This document shows, one piece after another, positions 1-8,137 of a stretch of DNA of 29,428 bases. Below the pieces are notes generated by a model. That model worked only from the letters and a program-made list of their open reading frames with translations, ran no database searches and was not told where the DNA came from. The position numbers were made by a program, and so were the translations under genes. Source of the DNA: CANRIN01 sp964493515 (GTDB taxonomy: Bacteria > Bacillota > Clostridia > Oscillospirales > JAAYOS01); NCBI GenBank assembly GCA_964493515.1, contig CAZBNJ010000021.1, forward strand, positions 1-29,428, given 5' to 3'. Each line of letters starts with the position of its first letter. Position 1 is the stretch's first letter.

Positions 1-18
1 ACCGAATAAATCGAACGT

Positions 19-68
19 ATGCGGCATACCCTTTTTGAGGAAACATCTCAAAAGGAGGTATGCCGCAT
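19..68 (+). promoter_or_regulatory. 21-bp hairpin enclosing the ribosome site and start codon of the M23 gene
   Basis: Positions 19-30 (ATGCGGCATACC) are perfectly complementary to 57-68 (GGTATGCCGCAT). Positions 31-39 pair with 47-55, with one G-U pair and a single bulged A at 56. This gives 21 base pairs closed by a 7-nt loop (GAAACAT, 40-46). The Shine-Dalgarno sequence AAAGGAGG (51-58) and the first two bases of the ATG at 67 lie in the 3' arm. There is no U-tract after the stem, so it does not look like a terminator. A translation-blocking structure that needs opening is inferred; the trigger is unknown. Confidence 0.7.
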
Positions 69-951
69 GGACTATCAGAGACGACGAATCGTTCGCGGCA
101 AAAGGGTGCAGCCCGATTCGATACGCGCGCGCTCGCGAACGGTTCGACTTGTCGCGGCGCTCGCGGTCGTGGGAGTCCTCGCGGGAATTCGCGCGTGGGC
201 GCCGAAGGCGAGCGAGGCGGTGAGCGGGTTTGTGGACAAAAATCTCACCGGCAGCGTCGACTACGGCGCGGCGCTTGGTGCTCTCGGACGTGCCGTCAGC
301 GGAGAGGGGACGTTCCGGGCGGTGTGGAACGCGCTGGATGGGGACAGTGTGCAGACATCGGGGGAGAACGCGGTGGTCGCGAGCGGAGGCGGTGACTTTG
401 CGCTCGGACTGGACGACACCCCGCAGTCGGCTACTGTGGATGAGCTGAACGAGGCGGTCGACCCCGGATACGAGGAGCTGCTCCTGCCCTTCCCGGAAGG
501 GGATGAGGACAAGGATGACGATACGCCGGACAAGGTGAGCTACGAATATCTCGTGCTCGACTTCGACTACACAATGCCGGTGGACGGCGTGAAAACGAGC
601 GGATTCGGATACCGCATACATCCGCTGACCGGCAAGCGCAGCTTTCACTATGGCGTGGACATCGGCGCGCCGCAGGGCACGGCGATCGGCTCGTTTGCCG
701 ACGGCACGGTCGAGCAGGTCGGCTACAACTCGGTATACGGGAACTATATGTTCATCCGCCACGCCGACGGCATCCTGACCTTCTACGGCCATTGCAGCTC
801 GATAAGCGCGGTGGAGGGACAGCTCGTGAAGATGGGCGACAAGGTGGCGAAGGTCGGTTCCACCGGATGGTCGACCGGGCCGCATCTGCACCTGGAGGTA
901 CGCTCGGGAGATACGATACTCGACCCGACCAACTATCTGAGCTTTGACTGA
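67..951 (+). CDS. Membrane-anchored M23 family peptidase, SpoIVFA-like
   Basis: 294-aa protein with a basic N-terminus, one membrane segment near residues 27-47, an acidic low-complexity linker (about 115-165, rich in D and E) and a C-terminal M23/LytM domain (about 172-290). The zinc-site residues of active M23 enzymes are all visible: H194 and D198 in HYGVD, and H273 and H275 in HLH. It could therefore cleave peptidoglycan cross-links outside the membrane, or bind peptidoglycan. The next gene is an M50 intramembrane protease overlapping by 8 bp, which is the spoIVFA-spoIVFB arrangement; SpoIVFA tethers and restrains SpoIVFB in the mother cell. The start at 67 is chosen because AAAGGAGG ends 8 nt upstream; an in-frame ATG at 19 has no ribosome site and would itself lie in the hairpin. 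The assignment as SpoIVFA rather than a general M23 hydrolase rests on context. Confidence 0.85.
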   Translation: MDYQRRRIVRGKRVQPDSIRARSRTVRLVAALAVVGVLAGIRAWAPKASEAVSGFVDKNLTGSVDYGAALGALGRAVSGEGTFRAVWNALDGDSVQTSGENAVVASGGGDFALGLDDTPQSATVDELNEAVDPGYEELLLPFPEGDEDKDDDTPDKVSYEYLVLDFDYTMPVDGVKTSGFGYRIHPLTGKRSFHYGVDIGAPQGTAIGSFADGTVEQVGYNSVYGNYMFIRHADGILTFYGHCSSISAVEGQLVKMGDKVAKVGSTGWSTGPHLHLEVRSGDTILDPTNYLSFD

Positions 952-1534
952 CGGCGCGCTGCGGCTCGGACGACTGGAGCTGCGCGCGGGATTCATAGTC
1001 GTCGCTGCGGCGGGAATGTTGTTCGCGCCGGTAGGACTGCTCGTGTGCTTCCTTGCCGCCGCCGCGCTGCACGAGCTCGGTCACATCGCGGTGCTTTACG
1101 CGCTCGGCGGTCGGGTGGAGAGGATATGCATGTCGGCGATAGGCGCGGAGATCGTCTGCCGCAGGGAGCGCTTGAACTACAAGAGGGAGCTTGCGGTCTG
1201 TCTTGCCGGACCGGTCGCAAGCGCAGCGGCCGGCGTGGGGTGCGCGTTTTTGGCGCGAGCGCTCGCAAGCGACCAGCTCTACATATTCGCGGGAGCGAAC
1301 ATACTGCTCGGCGCGTTCAATCTGCTGCCGGCGCGCGGTTTGGATGGCGGAGGAGCGCTGCGCATAGCGTCGCTTATGGCGTTTGACAGGGAGGTCGCGG
1401 CGCTCGACCTGCTTCACTACGCCGTGGGTGCGGCACTGATGATACTGGGACTGTGGGCGGCGGCAAACGGAGGATTCAACCTTGCGCTTGTGTGGATCGC
1501 CGTGTGGGTGCTGATGAGCGGAAAAGATACCTGA
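944..1534 (+). CDS. M50 family intramembrane metalloprotease, SpoIVFB-like
   Basis: 196-aa hydrophobic protein. The zinc motif HELGH covers residues 43-47 in the second hydrophobic segment, and the third ligand is probably D134 in GLDGGG, preceded by NLLPAR, as in the M50B (SpoIVFB) group. The family cuts substrates within the membrane; SpoIVFB activates pro-sigma-K in the mother cell. The start is the TTG at 944, overlapping the preceding M23 gene by 8 bp. No good ribosome site is visible, so translational coupling is likely. The first in-frame ATG (1016) would remove part of the first membrane segment. A terminator-like hairpin begins at its stop codon. The M50 family is certain; the precise SpoIVFB role is inferred from the partner gene. 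Confidence 0.85.
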   Translation: MTDGALRLGRLELRAGFIVVAAAGMLFAPVGLLVCFLAAAALHELGHIAVLYALGGRVERICMSAIGAEIVCRRERLNYKRELAVCLAGPVASAAAGVGCAFLARALASDQLYIFAGANILLGAFNLLPARGLDGGGALRIASLMAFDREVAALDLLHYAVGAALMILGLWAAANGGFNLALVWIAVWVLMSGKDT

Positions 1535-1557
1535 GAACCGTCCGTTTGGGCGGTTCT
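1534..1557 (+). terminator. Intrinsic terminator-like hairpin after the M50 gene
   Basis: AGAACCGTCC (1534-1543) pairs with GGGCGGTTCT (1548-1557) through 10 bp including one G-U, with loop GTTT. The tail (TGTTGC) is only moderately U-rich. The stem base and loop match those of the terminator at 15594. Confidence 0.65.
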
Positions 1558-1559
1558 TG

Positions 1560-1588
1560 TTGCGCTGTCCGGCTGTTTGTGGTATAAT
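1560..1588 (+). promoter_or_regulatory. Vegetative (sigma-A type) promoter for the GNAT/radical-SAM operon
   Basis: TTGCGC (1560-1565), a 17-bp spacer and TATAAT (1583-1588), with TGG immediately before the -10 (extended -10). Expected transcription start is near 1595, about 38 nt before the chosen ATG at 1633. Confidence 0.75.
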
Positions 1589-1632
1589 CGTGAAAAAGGA
1601 GAGAAATGAAAAACGACGCGAAGGAGACATAC

Positions 1633-2256
1633 ATGATAATTGACCAAAACATACCGTACAGGCACATAATCATGCGGCTCGACCCGCAGAACTACGTCCG
1701 CCGCGAGCCGGCGCTGCCCGACGGGTACAGCTTCCACAGATATGAGGACGGCGACGAGCGGTCGTGGGCGCGGATACAGCACTCGGTAAACGAGTTTCCG
1801 ACGGTGGAGGAGGCGCTCGAATACTACTGCGGCTGGCCCAAACAGTACGGCGCGGAATACCTGAGCGGCACACAGTTTTTCGTGAAGTCGCCGCAGGGCG
1901 AGCTTGTTGCTGACGCGATGCTGCGTCCGGTAAGAGAAAACGACCCTCATTTGCGGGTGACGAGGCTCGACTGGGTGGCATGTATGCCGGAGCATCAGCG
2001 CAAAGGGCTTTCCGCAGCGCTTTTGCGGTATATCCTGAACGACGCGGTCGAGCGCCGACCGAGCGATCCGATATACCTGCCGACGCAGCCCGGAAGCTAT
2101 GCCGCAGTGCGGATGTACTGGAACCTCGGCTTCCGTGTCTGCCGCACGAGCGCGATAGACGACGAGGAAAAGCCGGACGCGGAGGCGATGGAGATAATCG
2201 CGCCGTTCTATCCTGATGGATTCGGGGAAGTGCTTGTAAAAACGATGGTTGAGTGA
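1633..2256 (+). CDS. GNAT family N-acetyltransferase
   Basis: 207-aa GNAT-fold protein. The acetyl-CoA pyrophosphate loop is recognisable in EHQRKGLSAALL, followed by the late-helix pattern AAVRMYWNLGFR typical of the family (motif B). The N-terminal third is not diagnostic of a substrate, which could be a small molecule, an antibiotic or a protein. The start at 1633 is preferred because AAGGAG sits 6 nt upstream and the promoter predicts a 38-nt leader; the in-frame ATG at 1606 would be only about 11 nt from the transcription start. The stop is 10 nt before the radical-SAM gene, so the two are probably co-transcribed. In many Clostridia the M23/M50 pair runs directly into TIGR03960, so this gene looks inserted. 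Confidence 0.85.
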   Translation: MIIDQNIPYRHIIMRLDPQNYVRREPALPDGYSFHRYEDGDERSWARIQHSVNEFPTVEEALEYYCGWPKQYGAEYLSGTQFFVKSPQGELVADAMLRPVRENDPHLRVTRLDWVACMPEHQRKGLSAALLRYILNDAVERRPSDPIYLPTQPGSYAAVRMYWNLGFRVCRTSAIDDEEKPDAEAMEIIAPFYPDGFGEVLVKTMVE

Positions 2257-2266
2257 GGAATTTGAG

Positions 2267-4102
2267 ATGACCGAACAGCTTGAACGGATACTCGCGCGCG
2301 TGGAGCGCCCTGCGCGATATGTAGGCGGCGAGTATGGACAGATAATCAAGGACAAGAAGGATGTGGACACGCGCGTTGCGTTCTGCTTTCCCGATACTTA
2401 CGAGGTGGGAATGTCCAACCTCGGGCTTCGCATACTCTACGGCATCAAGAACAACATGGACGGCGTATGGTGCGAGCGCGTGTTCGCACCGTGGGGCGAC
2501 ATGGAGGACGAGATGCGGCGCGCGGGACTTCCGCTGTACGCGCTTGAGTCGGGCGATCCGATAAAGGACTTTGAGCTCATCTGCTTCACGCTGCAGTGCG
2601 AGATGAGCTACACCAATGTGCTGAACATGATAGACCTCGCGGGACTGAAACTGCGCGCAAAGGACCGCACCGACATCTTTCCGCTGATAATCGCGGGCGG
2701 AAGCTGTGCCTACAACGGCGAGCCGATGGCTCCGTTCGTCGACGCGTTTGTGCTCGGCGAGGGCGAGGAGATGAACGTCGAGGTCGTGAAGTGCATACAG
2801 GACGCGAAGCGCGAGGGCTTGCAGGACAAGCGCGAGCTGCTTCTCCGACTTGCGAAGATACCCGGGGTGTATGTCCCGTCGTTCTACGATGTCGAGTACA
2901 ACGAGGACGGCGCGGTGAAGTCGATAACGCCGAACGAGGACGTGCCCGCGCGCCCGCAAAAGCGCATCGTGACCGACCTCGACAATATGTATTTCCCGTG
3001 CGAGACGGTCATACCGTCAACCGAGGTCGTGTTCGACCGCGTGACGCTGGAGATAATGCGTGGCTGCATACGCGGCTGCCGATTCTGCCAGGCGGGACAG
3101 ATATACCGCCCGGTGCGCCGCAAGTCGCCACAGGTGCTCATTGAGCAGGCGAAGCGCAGCCTCGAGCACTCGGGCTACGAGGAGGTGTCGCTCGCGTCGC
3201 TTTCGACGAGCGATTTCAAGGGACTCGGCGAGCTGTGCGACGGGCTTATCGAGTTCTGCGAGCCGCGAAAGGTAAACCTGTCGCTGCCGAGCCTGCGCGC
3301 GGACAACTTTTCGTTTGAGCTGATGGAGCGGGTGCAGAAGGTGCGCAAGAGCGGGCTTACTTTCGCCGCCGAGGCGGGGACGCAGCGCCTTCGCGACGCG
3401 ATAAACAAGAACGTGCGCGAGGAGGAGCTTGCAAACACCTGCCGCATCGCCTTCGAGGGCGGATATTCGACGCTGAAGATATACTTCATGATCGGACTTC
3501 CGACCGAGACCGACGAGGACGTGGAGGCGATAGCCGGACTGTGCTACCGCATGTGGAAGCTCGCCAAGGAGTGCGCGACATCCGGTCGCGGCGTGCGGAT
3601 AACCGCGTCGGTGGCGTGCTTTGTGCCCAAGGCGTTCACTCCGTTCCAGTGGGAGAAGCAGGACACCCGCGACGAGTTCCTGCGCAAGATAGAGCTGCTG
3701 AAAAAACGGATGCCAAAGGCGATAAATCTCGACTGGCACGAGCCGTCGACCAGCTATCTCGAGGCGGTGTTCGCGCGCGGAGACCGAAGGCTTGCGGACG
3801 TGCTGGAAGCCGCGTGGCGCAAGGGCGCGAAGTTTGACAGCTGGAGCGAATATTTCAGCCTGGAGCGCTGGATGGAGGCGTTCAAAGAGGTCGGCATCGA
3901 CCCCGATTTCTACGCGCTGCGCGAGCGCGACGAGGACGAGCTTCTGCCGTGGTCGCACATCGACGTCGGCGTGAGCTTTAAGCATATGCTGAACGAGCGT
4001 CACGCCGCGTATCGCTCCGAAATATCGCCCGACTGCCGCGTGAAGTGCACCGGCTGCGGCGCGAACTGCCTGCTCGAAGGAGGTCACAAGTGCGATGAGT
4101 GA
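2267..4102 (+). CDS. TIGR03960 family B12-binding-type radical SAM protein
   Basis: 611-aa protein. The N-terminus (RVERPARYVGGEYG) and the segment DKKDVDTRVAFCFPDTYEVG match the opening of the TIGR03960 family. The radical-SAM cluster motif CxxxCxxC is C267, C271 and C274 in GCIRGCRFC, followed by the TIM-barrel core to about residue 500. The C-terminus carries Cys-rich CRVKCTGCGANC, possibly a second metal site. The exact reaction is unproven; the partner TIGR03936 protein overlaps the 3' end by 8 bp, as in most Clostridia. The ATG at 2267 is chosen because GAGG lies 8 nt upstream; a TTG at 2249 is in frame but overlaps the GNAT gene and has no ribosome site. Confidence 0.92.
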   Translation: MTEQLERILARVERPARYVGGEYGQIIKDKKDVDTRVAFCFPDTYEVGMSNLGLRILYGIKNNMDGVWCERVFAPWGDMEDEMRRAGLPLYALESGDPIKDFELICFTLQCEMSYTNVLNMIDLAGLKLRAKDRTDIFPLIIAGGSCAYNGEPMAPFVDAFVLGEGEEMNVEVVKCIQDAKREGLQDKRELLLRLAKIPGVYVPSFYDVEYNEDGAVKSITPNEDVPARPQKRIVTDLDNMYFPCETVIPSTEVVFDRVTLEIMRGCIRGCRFCQAGQIYRPVRRKSPQVLIEQAKRSLEHSGYEEVSLASLSTSDFKGLGELCDGLIEFCEPRKVNLSLPSLRADNFSFELMERVQKVRKSGLTFAAEAGTQRLRDAINKNVREEELANTCRIAFEGGYSTLKIYFMIGLPTETDEDVEAIAGLCYRMWKLAKECATSGRGVRITASVACFVPKAFTPFQWEKQDTRDEFLRKIELLKKRMPKAINLDWHEPSTSYLEAVFARGDRRLADVLEAAWRKGAKFDSWSEYFSLERWMEAFKEVGIDPDFYALRERDEDELLPWSHIDVGVSFKHMLNERHAAYRSEISPDCRVKCTGCGANCLLEGGHKCDE

Positions 4103-4718
4103 GATGAGGCTGCTGTTTGAGAAGCGGGGCAGGGCGAAGTATCTGTCCCAGTTGGACTGTATGCACACGTTGACGCGCGCCTTTACGCGGGCGGGATTCA
4201 AGCTGAAATACTCGCAGGGATTCAACCCGCACCCGAGACTGTCGGTGGCGCACCCGTTGCCGGTCGGTGTGGAGGGATACGCCGAGATGCCCGATTTCGA
4301 GGTGGAGGAGGAGCCGTCGGCGGATGCGCTCGAGCGGCTCAACGCAAGGCTTCCGGATGGAATTAAAGGCATAAAACTTTACACGCCCGACGCACCTGTA
4401 AAGGCATATACCTTCGCGGACTATCAGCTCGAATTCATCTACGACGGCGGCGTTCCGGACGGCGTTGCGGAGGTGTTCTCGCGTGAGAACATTCCGGTGA
4501 CAAAAAAGAGCAAAAGCGGGATATCAGAGATAAATCTGCGCACGGTATTCAGCGATATGGCGGAGCTGTCTCGAACGGACACGAGCATAAAGCTCTCTGT
4601 CCGTCTGGACGCGAAGAACGCGCCGATAAACCCGCGATATTTCGCCGACGCGCTTGCGAACGCGGGCATGAAGCCCGACTTCGCGAGGTACGCACGAACG
4701 GGATTTGTAATGATCTGA
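4095..4718 (+). CDS. TIGR03936 family (DUF2344) radical-SAM-associated protein
   Basis: 207-aa protein with the family opening LLFEKRGRAKYLSQLD and the conserved block FKLKYSQGFNPHPRLSVAHPLPVG. The family is almost always encoded next to, or fused with, TIGR03960 proteins and is thought to work with them. No catalytic residues can be assigned. AAGGAGGT (4077-4084) precedes the ATG at 4095 by 10 nt, inside the 3' end of the upstream gene. In many Clostridia the next genes are ribonuclease G and the rplU-ysxB-rpmA set; these are absent here and a new promoter follows, so the local gene order breaks at this point. Confidence 0.9.
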   Translation: MSEMRLLFEKRGRAKYLSQLDCMHTLTRAFTRAGFKLKYSQGFNPHPRLSVAHPLPVGVEGYAEMPDFEVEEEPSADALERLNARLPDGIKGIKLYTPDAPVKAYTFADYQLEFIYDGGVPDGVAEVFSRENIPVTKKSKSGISEINLRTVFSDMAELSRTDTSIKLSVRLDAKNAPINPRYFADALANAGMKPDFARYARTGFVMI

Positions 4719-4727
4719 CAGGAAAAC

Positions 4728-4756
4728 TTGCGTTATCCGCACAGATTTGGTATAAT
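4728..4756 (+). promoter_or_regulatory. Sigma-A type promoter for the site-2 protease/scpAB operon
   Basis: TTGCGT (4728-4733), 17 bp, TATAAT (4751-4756), with TGG directly upstream of the -10. It lies in the 64-bp gap after the TIGR03936 gene. The predicted transcript starts near 4763, about 20 nt before the TTG start codon. Confidence 0.75.
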
Positions 4757-4782
4757 AAACTGTTAGACGGAGGAGAAGCCGC

Positions 4783-5472
4783 TTGTTCAGTATCGTTGAA
4801 ATGTTTTCCAGCGGCACGGTGTGGTATTTCATACCTGCCGCGCTTATCTGCATCATACTGCACGAGTGCGCGCACGGCTTTGCGGCGTACAAGCTCGGCG
4901 ATCCGACCGCCAAGGCGATGGGCCGGCTGACGCTGAACCCGATAAAGCACATCGACCCGGTGGGACTGCTCGCGATGGTGCTGCTCGGCTTTGGATGGGC
5001 AAAGCCGGTGCCGGTGGACATGCGCTACTTCCGCAAGCCAAAGCGGGACATGGCGATAGTCGGACTTGCGGGACCGCTGATGAACTTTGTCATCGCGCTG
5101 GTGTTTGTGTTCGGCGCGACGGCTATCGAGGCGTACTGGGTCAGGACGTGGGATTTCAGCGACTTTTCGCAGATCGCCTACAATTTCTGCTACTTCACCG
5201 CGCTGCTGAGTGTCGGACTGGGAGTGTTCAACCTCATCCCGTTCTCGCCGCTCGACGGCTCGAAGATACTCGGCGCGCTGCTGCCCGACCGCGCGTACTA
5301 CTTCATCCTGAAGTATGAGCGCTATGGCATGATGGTGCTCGTCGGGCTTATGCTTCTCGGAAACATCTTTCCGCAGTTCGACCCGTTCGGCGCGATCCTC
5401 GTGCCGGCACGCACGGCGATAATGGACGGTATGCAGTGGCTCGCACGGCTTCCGTTCGGACTGAACTATTGA
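4783..5472 (+). CDS. Site-2 protease family (M50) membrane metalloprotease
   Basis: 229-aa polytopic membrane protein of the compact M50 group found upstream of scpA in many Firmicutes (YwhC-like). The zinc motif HECAH is at residues 27-31, followed by GRLTLNPIKHIDPVG, and the second conserved site FNLIPFSPLDGSKI carries the likely ligand D158. Four or five further hydrophobic segments are visible. Substrates are unknown for this subgroup. The start codon is TTG at 4783, set by the strong ribosome site GGAGGAG (4769-4775) 7 nt upstream. It begins the operon that continues into scpA and scpB, 28 nt downstream. Confidence 0.9.
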   Translation: MFSIVEMFSSGTVWYFIPAALICIILHECAHGFAAYKLGDPTAKAMGRLTLNPIKHIDPVGLLAMVLLGFGWAKPVPVDMRYFRKPKRDMAIVGLAGPLMNFVIALVFVFGATAIEAYWVRTWDFSDFSQIAYNFCYFTALLSVGLGVFNLIPFSPLDGSKILGALLPDRAYYFILKYERYGMMVLVGLMLLGNIFPQFDPFGAILVPARTAIMDGMQWLARLPFGLNY

Positions 5473-5500
5473 ACGAATATTTTGGAAGGGAGGGCGGACG

Positions 5501-6283
5501 ATGGATAGCGAACAGCTGACTTTTCACCTCGACGGCGTTGTGCAGAGCCGTGAGGGCGCGCAGGACTTTGACGGTCCGCTCGACCTGATACTGCACCTGC
5601 TCAGCCGCAACCGCGTAGAGATAAAGGACATCCAGATATCGCTGATACTCGACCAGTATCTCGAGTGGATGCGCGCGCGCGAACGGCTGAACCTCGAAGT
5701 TGCAAGCGACTTTGTGGTCATGGCGAGCCATCTGGTGTGGCTCAAGACCCGCGTTCTGCTCTCGGCGGACGACGAGGAGACGCGCGAGGAGATGGAAAAG
5801 CTCATCAAATCGCTCGAGGAGCGCCAGAAGATGGAGGAGTACAAGAAGATGCAGCTCGGAGCGGAGTATCTGCTCGAGCACTCGGAGATAGGGCGCAACA
5901 TCTACGTCCGACAGCCCGAACCGCTTCCGCAGGACAGGGACTATCGCTGGATGCACGAACCGACCGAACTGTTCAAGGCGATAGAGATGATACGCGAGCG
6001 CACAAAGCGAAAGCTTCCGCCGCCGGTCAGCGCGTTTCAGGGGATAGTGGGGCACGAGCAGTACCCGATGGTAGACAAGCTGAACGAGCTTGAGCAGAGA
6101 TTCCTGTTCCGCCCGAAAGTGACGCTCGATGAGCTGTGGACGAGCTGCTCGAGCCGCACCGAGCTGATAGCGACCTTCCTTGCGCTGCTCGAGATGTGCC
6201 GAATGGGCGAGCTGCTTATCGAGCAGGAGGGTGAGGGCGACATCTATCTCCGCTCGTCGCGAAACGAGCGCACGGCGGACTAA
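5501..6283 (+). CDS. scpA: Segregation and condensation protein A
   Basis: 260-aa kleisin. The N-terminal segment DFDGPLDLILHLLSRNRVEIKDI and the following RERLNLEVASDFVVMASHLVWLKTRVLL are characteristic of ScpA, as is the C-terminal winged helix (VTLDELWTSCSSRTELIATFLALLEMCRMGEL). ScpA bridges the SMC ATPase heads together with ScpB and is needed for chromosome segregation. AAGGGAGGG (5486-5494) precedes the ATG by 6 nt. The length is usual for the family. scpB follows 23 bp downstream. Confidence 0.95.
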   Translation: MDSEQLTFHLDGVVQSREGAQDFDGPLDLILHLLSRNRVEIKDIQISLILDQYLEWMRARERLNLEVASDFVVMASHLVWLKTRVLLSADDEETREEMEKLIKSLEERQKMEEYKKMQLGAEYLLEHSEIGRNIYVRQPEPLPQDRDYRWMHEPTELFKAIEMIRERTKRKLPPPVSAFQGIVGHEQYPMVDKLNELEQRFLFRPKVTLDELWTSCSSRTELIATFLALLEMCRMGELLIEQEGEGDIYLRSSRNERTAD

Positions 6284-6306
6284 AACGGGTCAAAGGCGGG
6301 TAATTT

Positions 6307-7041
6307 ATGGATATAAACGATCTTGGCGCGGTGCTTGAGGGCATCCTGTTCGCATCCGGAGGCTCGGTTGCGCAGTCGAAGATAGCCGAGTCGCTGGAAC
6401 TGCCGGAGGAGACGGTGGAGGCGGCACTCGAGAAGCTGGCGGGCGAGTATGGCTTTGAGCGCCGCGGTATGCGGATAGTGCGGATGGAGGACTCGTGGCA
6501 GATGACTTCGTCGCCCGAGTTTGCGGCAGAGGTGCGGCGCGCGCTTGAACTGCGCAAACCGCCTCCGCTGAGCCGTGCGGCGATGGAGGTGCTTGCGATA
6601 ATCGCTTATTATCAGCCGGTCACGCGTATGTATATCGAGCAGATACGCGGCGTGGACAGCTCGTCGACGGTGGGCATCCTTGCCGAGCGCGGGCTGGTGG
6701 AGGACTGCGGATACATGGATGTGCCCGGACGGCCGAGGCTGTTCCGCACAACTGACGCGTTCCTGCGGACGTTCGGCATCGCAACGCTCGGCGACCTGCC
6801 GGATATCGGTGAGCAGGACGCGGAGATGCTGAAGGGCCAGATGCGGATAGGCGACGAAACCGCCGACGCGGAGCAGGAGACTATCGATCTTGAGGGCATT
6901 GAGCCGCCGGAGATATCCGAGGAGGACAGGGAGCAGACAGAGCCGAGCATCGACGAGGAGGACGCGGAGGGCAACCTCAAACGCCTTGCCGAGCTTGCGC
7001 GTATGAGCGCTCCACAGCCGAAGGACGGCGATGACGGATGA
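6307..7041 (+). CDS. scpB: Segregation and condensation protein B
   Basis: 244-aa protein with the two winged-helix modules of ScpB. Recognisable family blocks are ILFASGGSVAQSKIAESL near the N-terminus and LAIIAYYQPVTRMYIEQIRGVDSSSTVGILAERGLVEDCG (about residues 97-137), then GRPRLFRTTDAFLRTFG. ScpB dimers bind the ScpA centre in the SMC complex. The last 70 or so residues are a strongly acidic extension (many E and D) not needed in shorter family members. The ribosome site is weak (AAAGGCGGG, about 9 nt upstream). It overlaps the next gene by 4 bp. Confidence 0.95.
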   Translation: MDINDLGAVLEGILFASGGSVAQSKIAESLELPEETVEAALEKLAGEYGFERRGMRIVRMEDSWQMTSSPEFAAEVRRALELRKPPPLSRAAMEVLAIIAYYQPVTRMYIEQIRGVDSSSTVGILAERGLVEDCGYMDVPGRPRLFRTTDAFLRTFGIATLGDLPDIGEQDAEMLKGQMRIGDETADAEQETIDLEGIEPPEISEEDREQTEPSIDEEDAEGNLKRLAELARMSAPQPKDGDDG

Positions 7042-7676
7042 CCGCGCTGATAGTTCTGGGCATCATCGCCGCGATATTTGTGGCGATAGGCTGTATCCGA
7101 CTGGGCGTCGGCGCGAAATACGACGACAAGGGCTTTGCGGCGGAGGCAAAGATAGCGTTCAAAACGATAATGCTCTATCCGCGGCCGGAAAAGCCTGAAA
7201 AACCCGCAAAAGCCGAAAAGTCGGAAAAGGAGAAGCAGGAGAAGCCCAAAAAGGAGAAGTCCAACCCGCTCGATATGTTCGGAGGTATCGGCGGCGCGAT
7301 AGACTTTGCGCGGGATACGATAGCGAGTTTCTTTAGGAGGGTGTACACCAACAGGCTGACGGTCGAGTTCGTCTCGGCAAAGAAGGACGATCCGGCGGCG
7401 GTCGCGACAAACTACGGCTACGCCTGCGCGGTTGCCGGGATAATTTCCACAGTGCTTGAGAACAATAGCAATGTGAAATATTACTCGATAAGGCTGGACA
7501 TGGACTACGAGGCAGAAAAACCGCGGATAGCGGGCGAGATGAAGATCTCGGTATCTATTGGGCAACTGGTGCGTTTCGCCTTCTCAACGGTCGCGCGCCT
7601 GCTGATACTGATGGTAAAGAATCGCAGAAAGAAAGGTGGTACGGACAATGGAAAAGCCAATATCGAATATGCTTGA
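7038..7676 (+). CDS. DUF2953 domain membrane protein
   Basis: 212-aa protein with an N-terminal membrane segment (residues 2-22), a low-complexity K/E/P linker (about residues 51-76) and a conserved core including NYGYACAVAGIIS and SIRLDMDYEAEKPRIAGEMKISVSIGQL, matching the DUF2953 family. A second hydrophobic stretch lies near residues 176-194. The family commonly sits immediately upstream of gerW/ytfJ in spore-forming Clostridia, so a role in sporulation is suspected but not shown. It starts inside the scpB stop (ATGA overlap) and its last 29 bp overlap the next gene. Confidence 0.85.
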   Translation: MTALIVLGIIAAIFVAIGCIRLGVGAKYDDKGFAAEAKIAFKTIMLYPRPEKPEKPAKAEKSEKEKQEKPKKEKSNPLDMFGGIGGAIDFARDTIASFFRRVYTNRLTVEFVSAKKDDPAAVATNYGYACAVAGIISTVLENNSNVKYYSIRLDMDYEAEKPRIAGEMKISVSIGQLVRFAFSTVARLLILMVKNRRKKGGTDNGKANIEYA

Positions 7677-8127
7677 CGTGACGCTGCGCCGTATAAAAGA
7701 GATGGTGGACGTGAACATGATAATCGGCGAGCAGATAGTGACGCCGGACGGTACGACCATCATTCCGGTATCCAAGCTCTCGCTCGGATTCGGCACCGGC
7801 GGCACCGAGTTTTCCAACAAGCACTCGAACAATCCGAACGCGAACTTCGGCGGCGGCGTAGGCTCGGGCGTACACATCACGCCGGTGCTATTCCTCGTCG
7901 TGCAGAACGGAAACGTGCGGATGATAACCGTCGAGCAGTCGGGCGAGAATCCGTTTGAGCGTATCGCCGAGCTTGCGCCGGTGGTGGTGGACAAGGTCGG
8001 CGCGTTCTTCGACAAGCGCAAGGAGAAGAAGGCGGCAAAGAAGGCTGCCGAGGCAGAGGAGATAACGACCGAGCCTGAGCACACCGAGCCTTCGGACGGC
8101 GCGCTGCCCGAAGTCCCGGCGGAATAA
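7648..8127 (+). CDS. ytfJ: GerW/YtfJ family sporulation protein
   Basis: 159-aa protein. The family core is clear: an amphipathic N-terminus (MLDVTLRRIKEMVDVNMIIG), then EQIVTPDGTTIIPVSKLSLGFG, a glycine-rich central part, and a segment PVLFLVVQNGNVRMITVE. B. subtilis YtfJ (GerW) is a spore protein needed for normal germination of spores with L-alanine. The C-terminal 45 residues are a charged K/E-rich tail. The start is taken at the ATG 7648 because AAAGGTGG (7632-7639) lies 8 nt upstream; a GTG at 7636 falls within that ribosome site. Expression stops at the hairpin 8138-8182. Confidence 0.92.
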   Translation: MEKPISNMLDVTLRRIKEMVDVNMIIGEQIVTPDGTTIIPVSKLSLGFGTGGTEFSNKHSNNPNANFGGGVGSGVHITPVLFLVVQNGNVRMITVEQSGENPFERIAELAPVVVDKVGAFFDKRKEKKAAKKAAEAEEITTEPEHTEPSDGALPEVPAE

Positions 8128-8137
8128 TTCGTCACAT

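Noticed and set aside
19..66. Upstream in-frame ATG for the M23 protein
   Set aside because: No ribosome site, and the extension would be encoded by the hairpin itself; the ATG at 67 has AAAGGAGG at proper distance.
7180..7262. K/E/P-rich repeat in the DUF2953 gene as a possible DNA repeat
   Set aside because: It is imperfect at the DNA level and best explained as a low-complexity protein linker.
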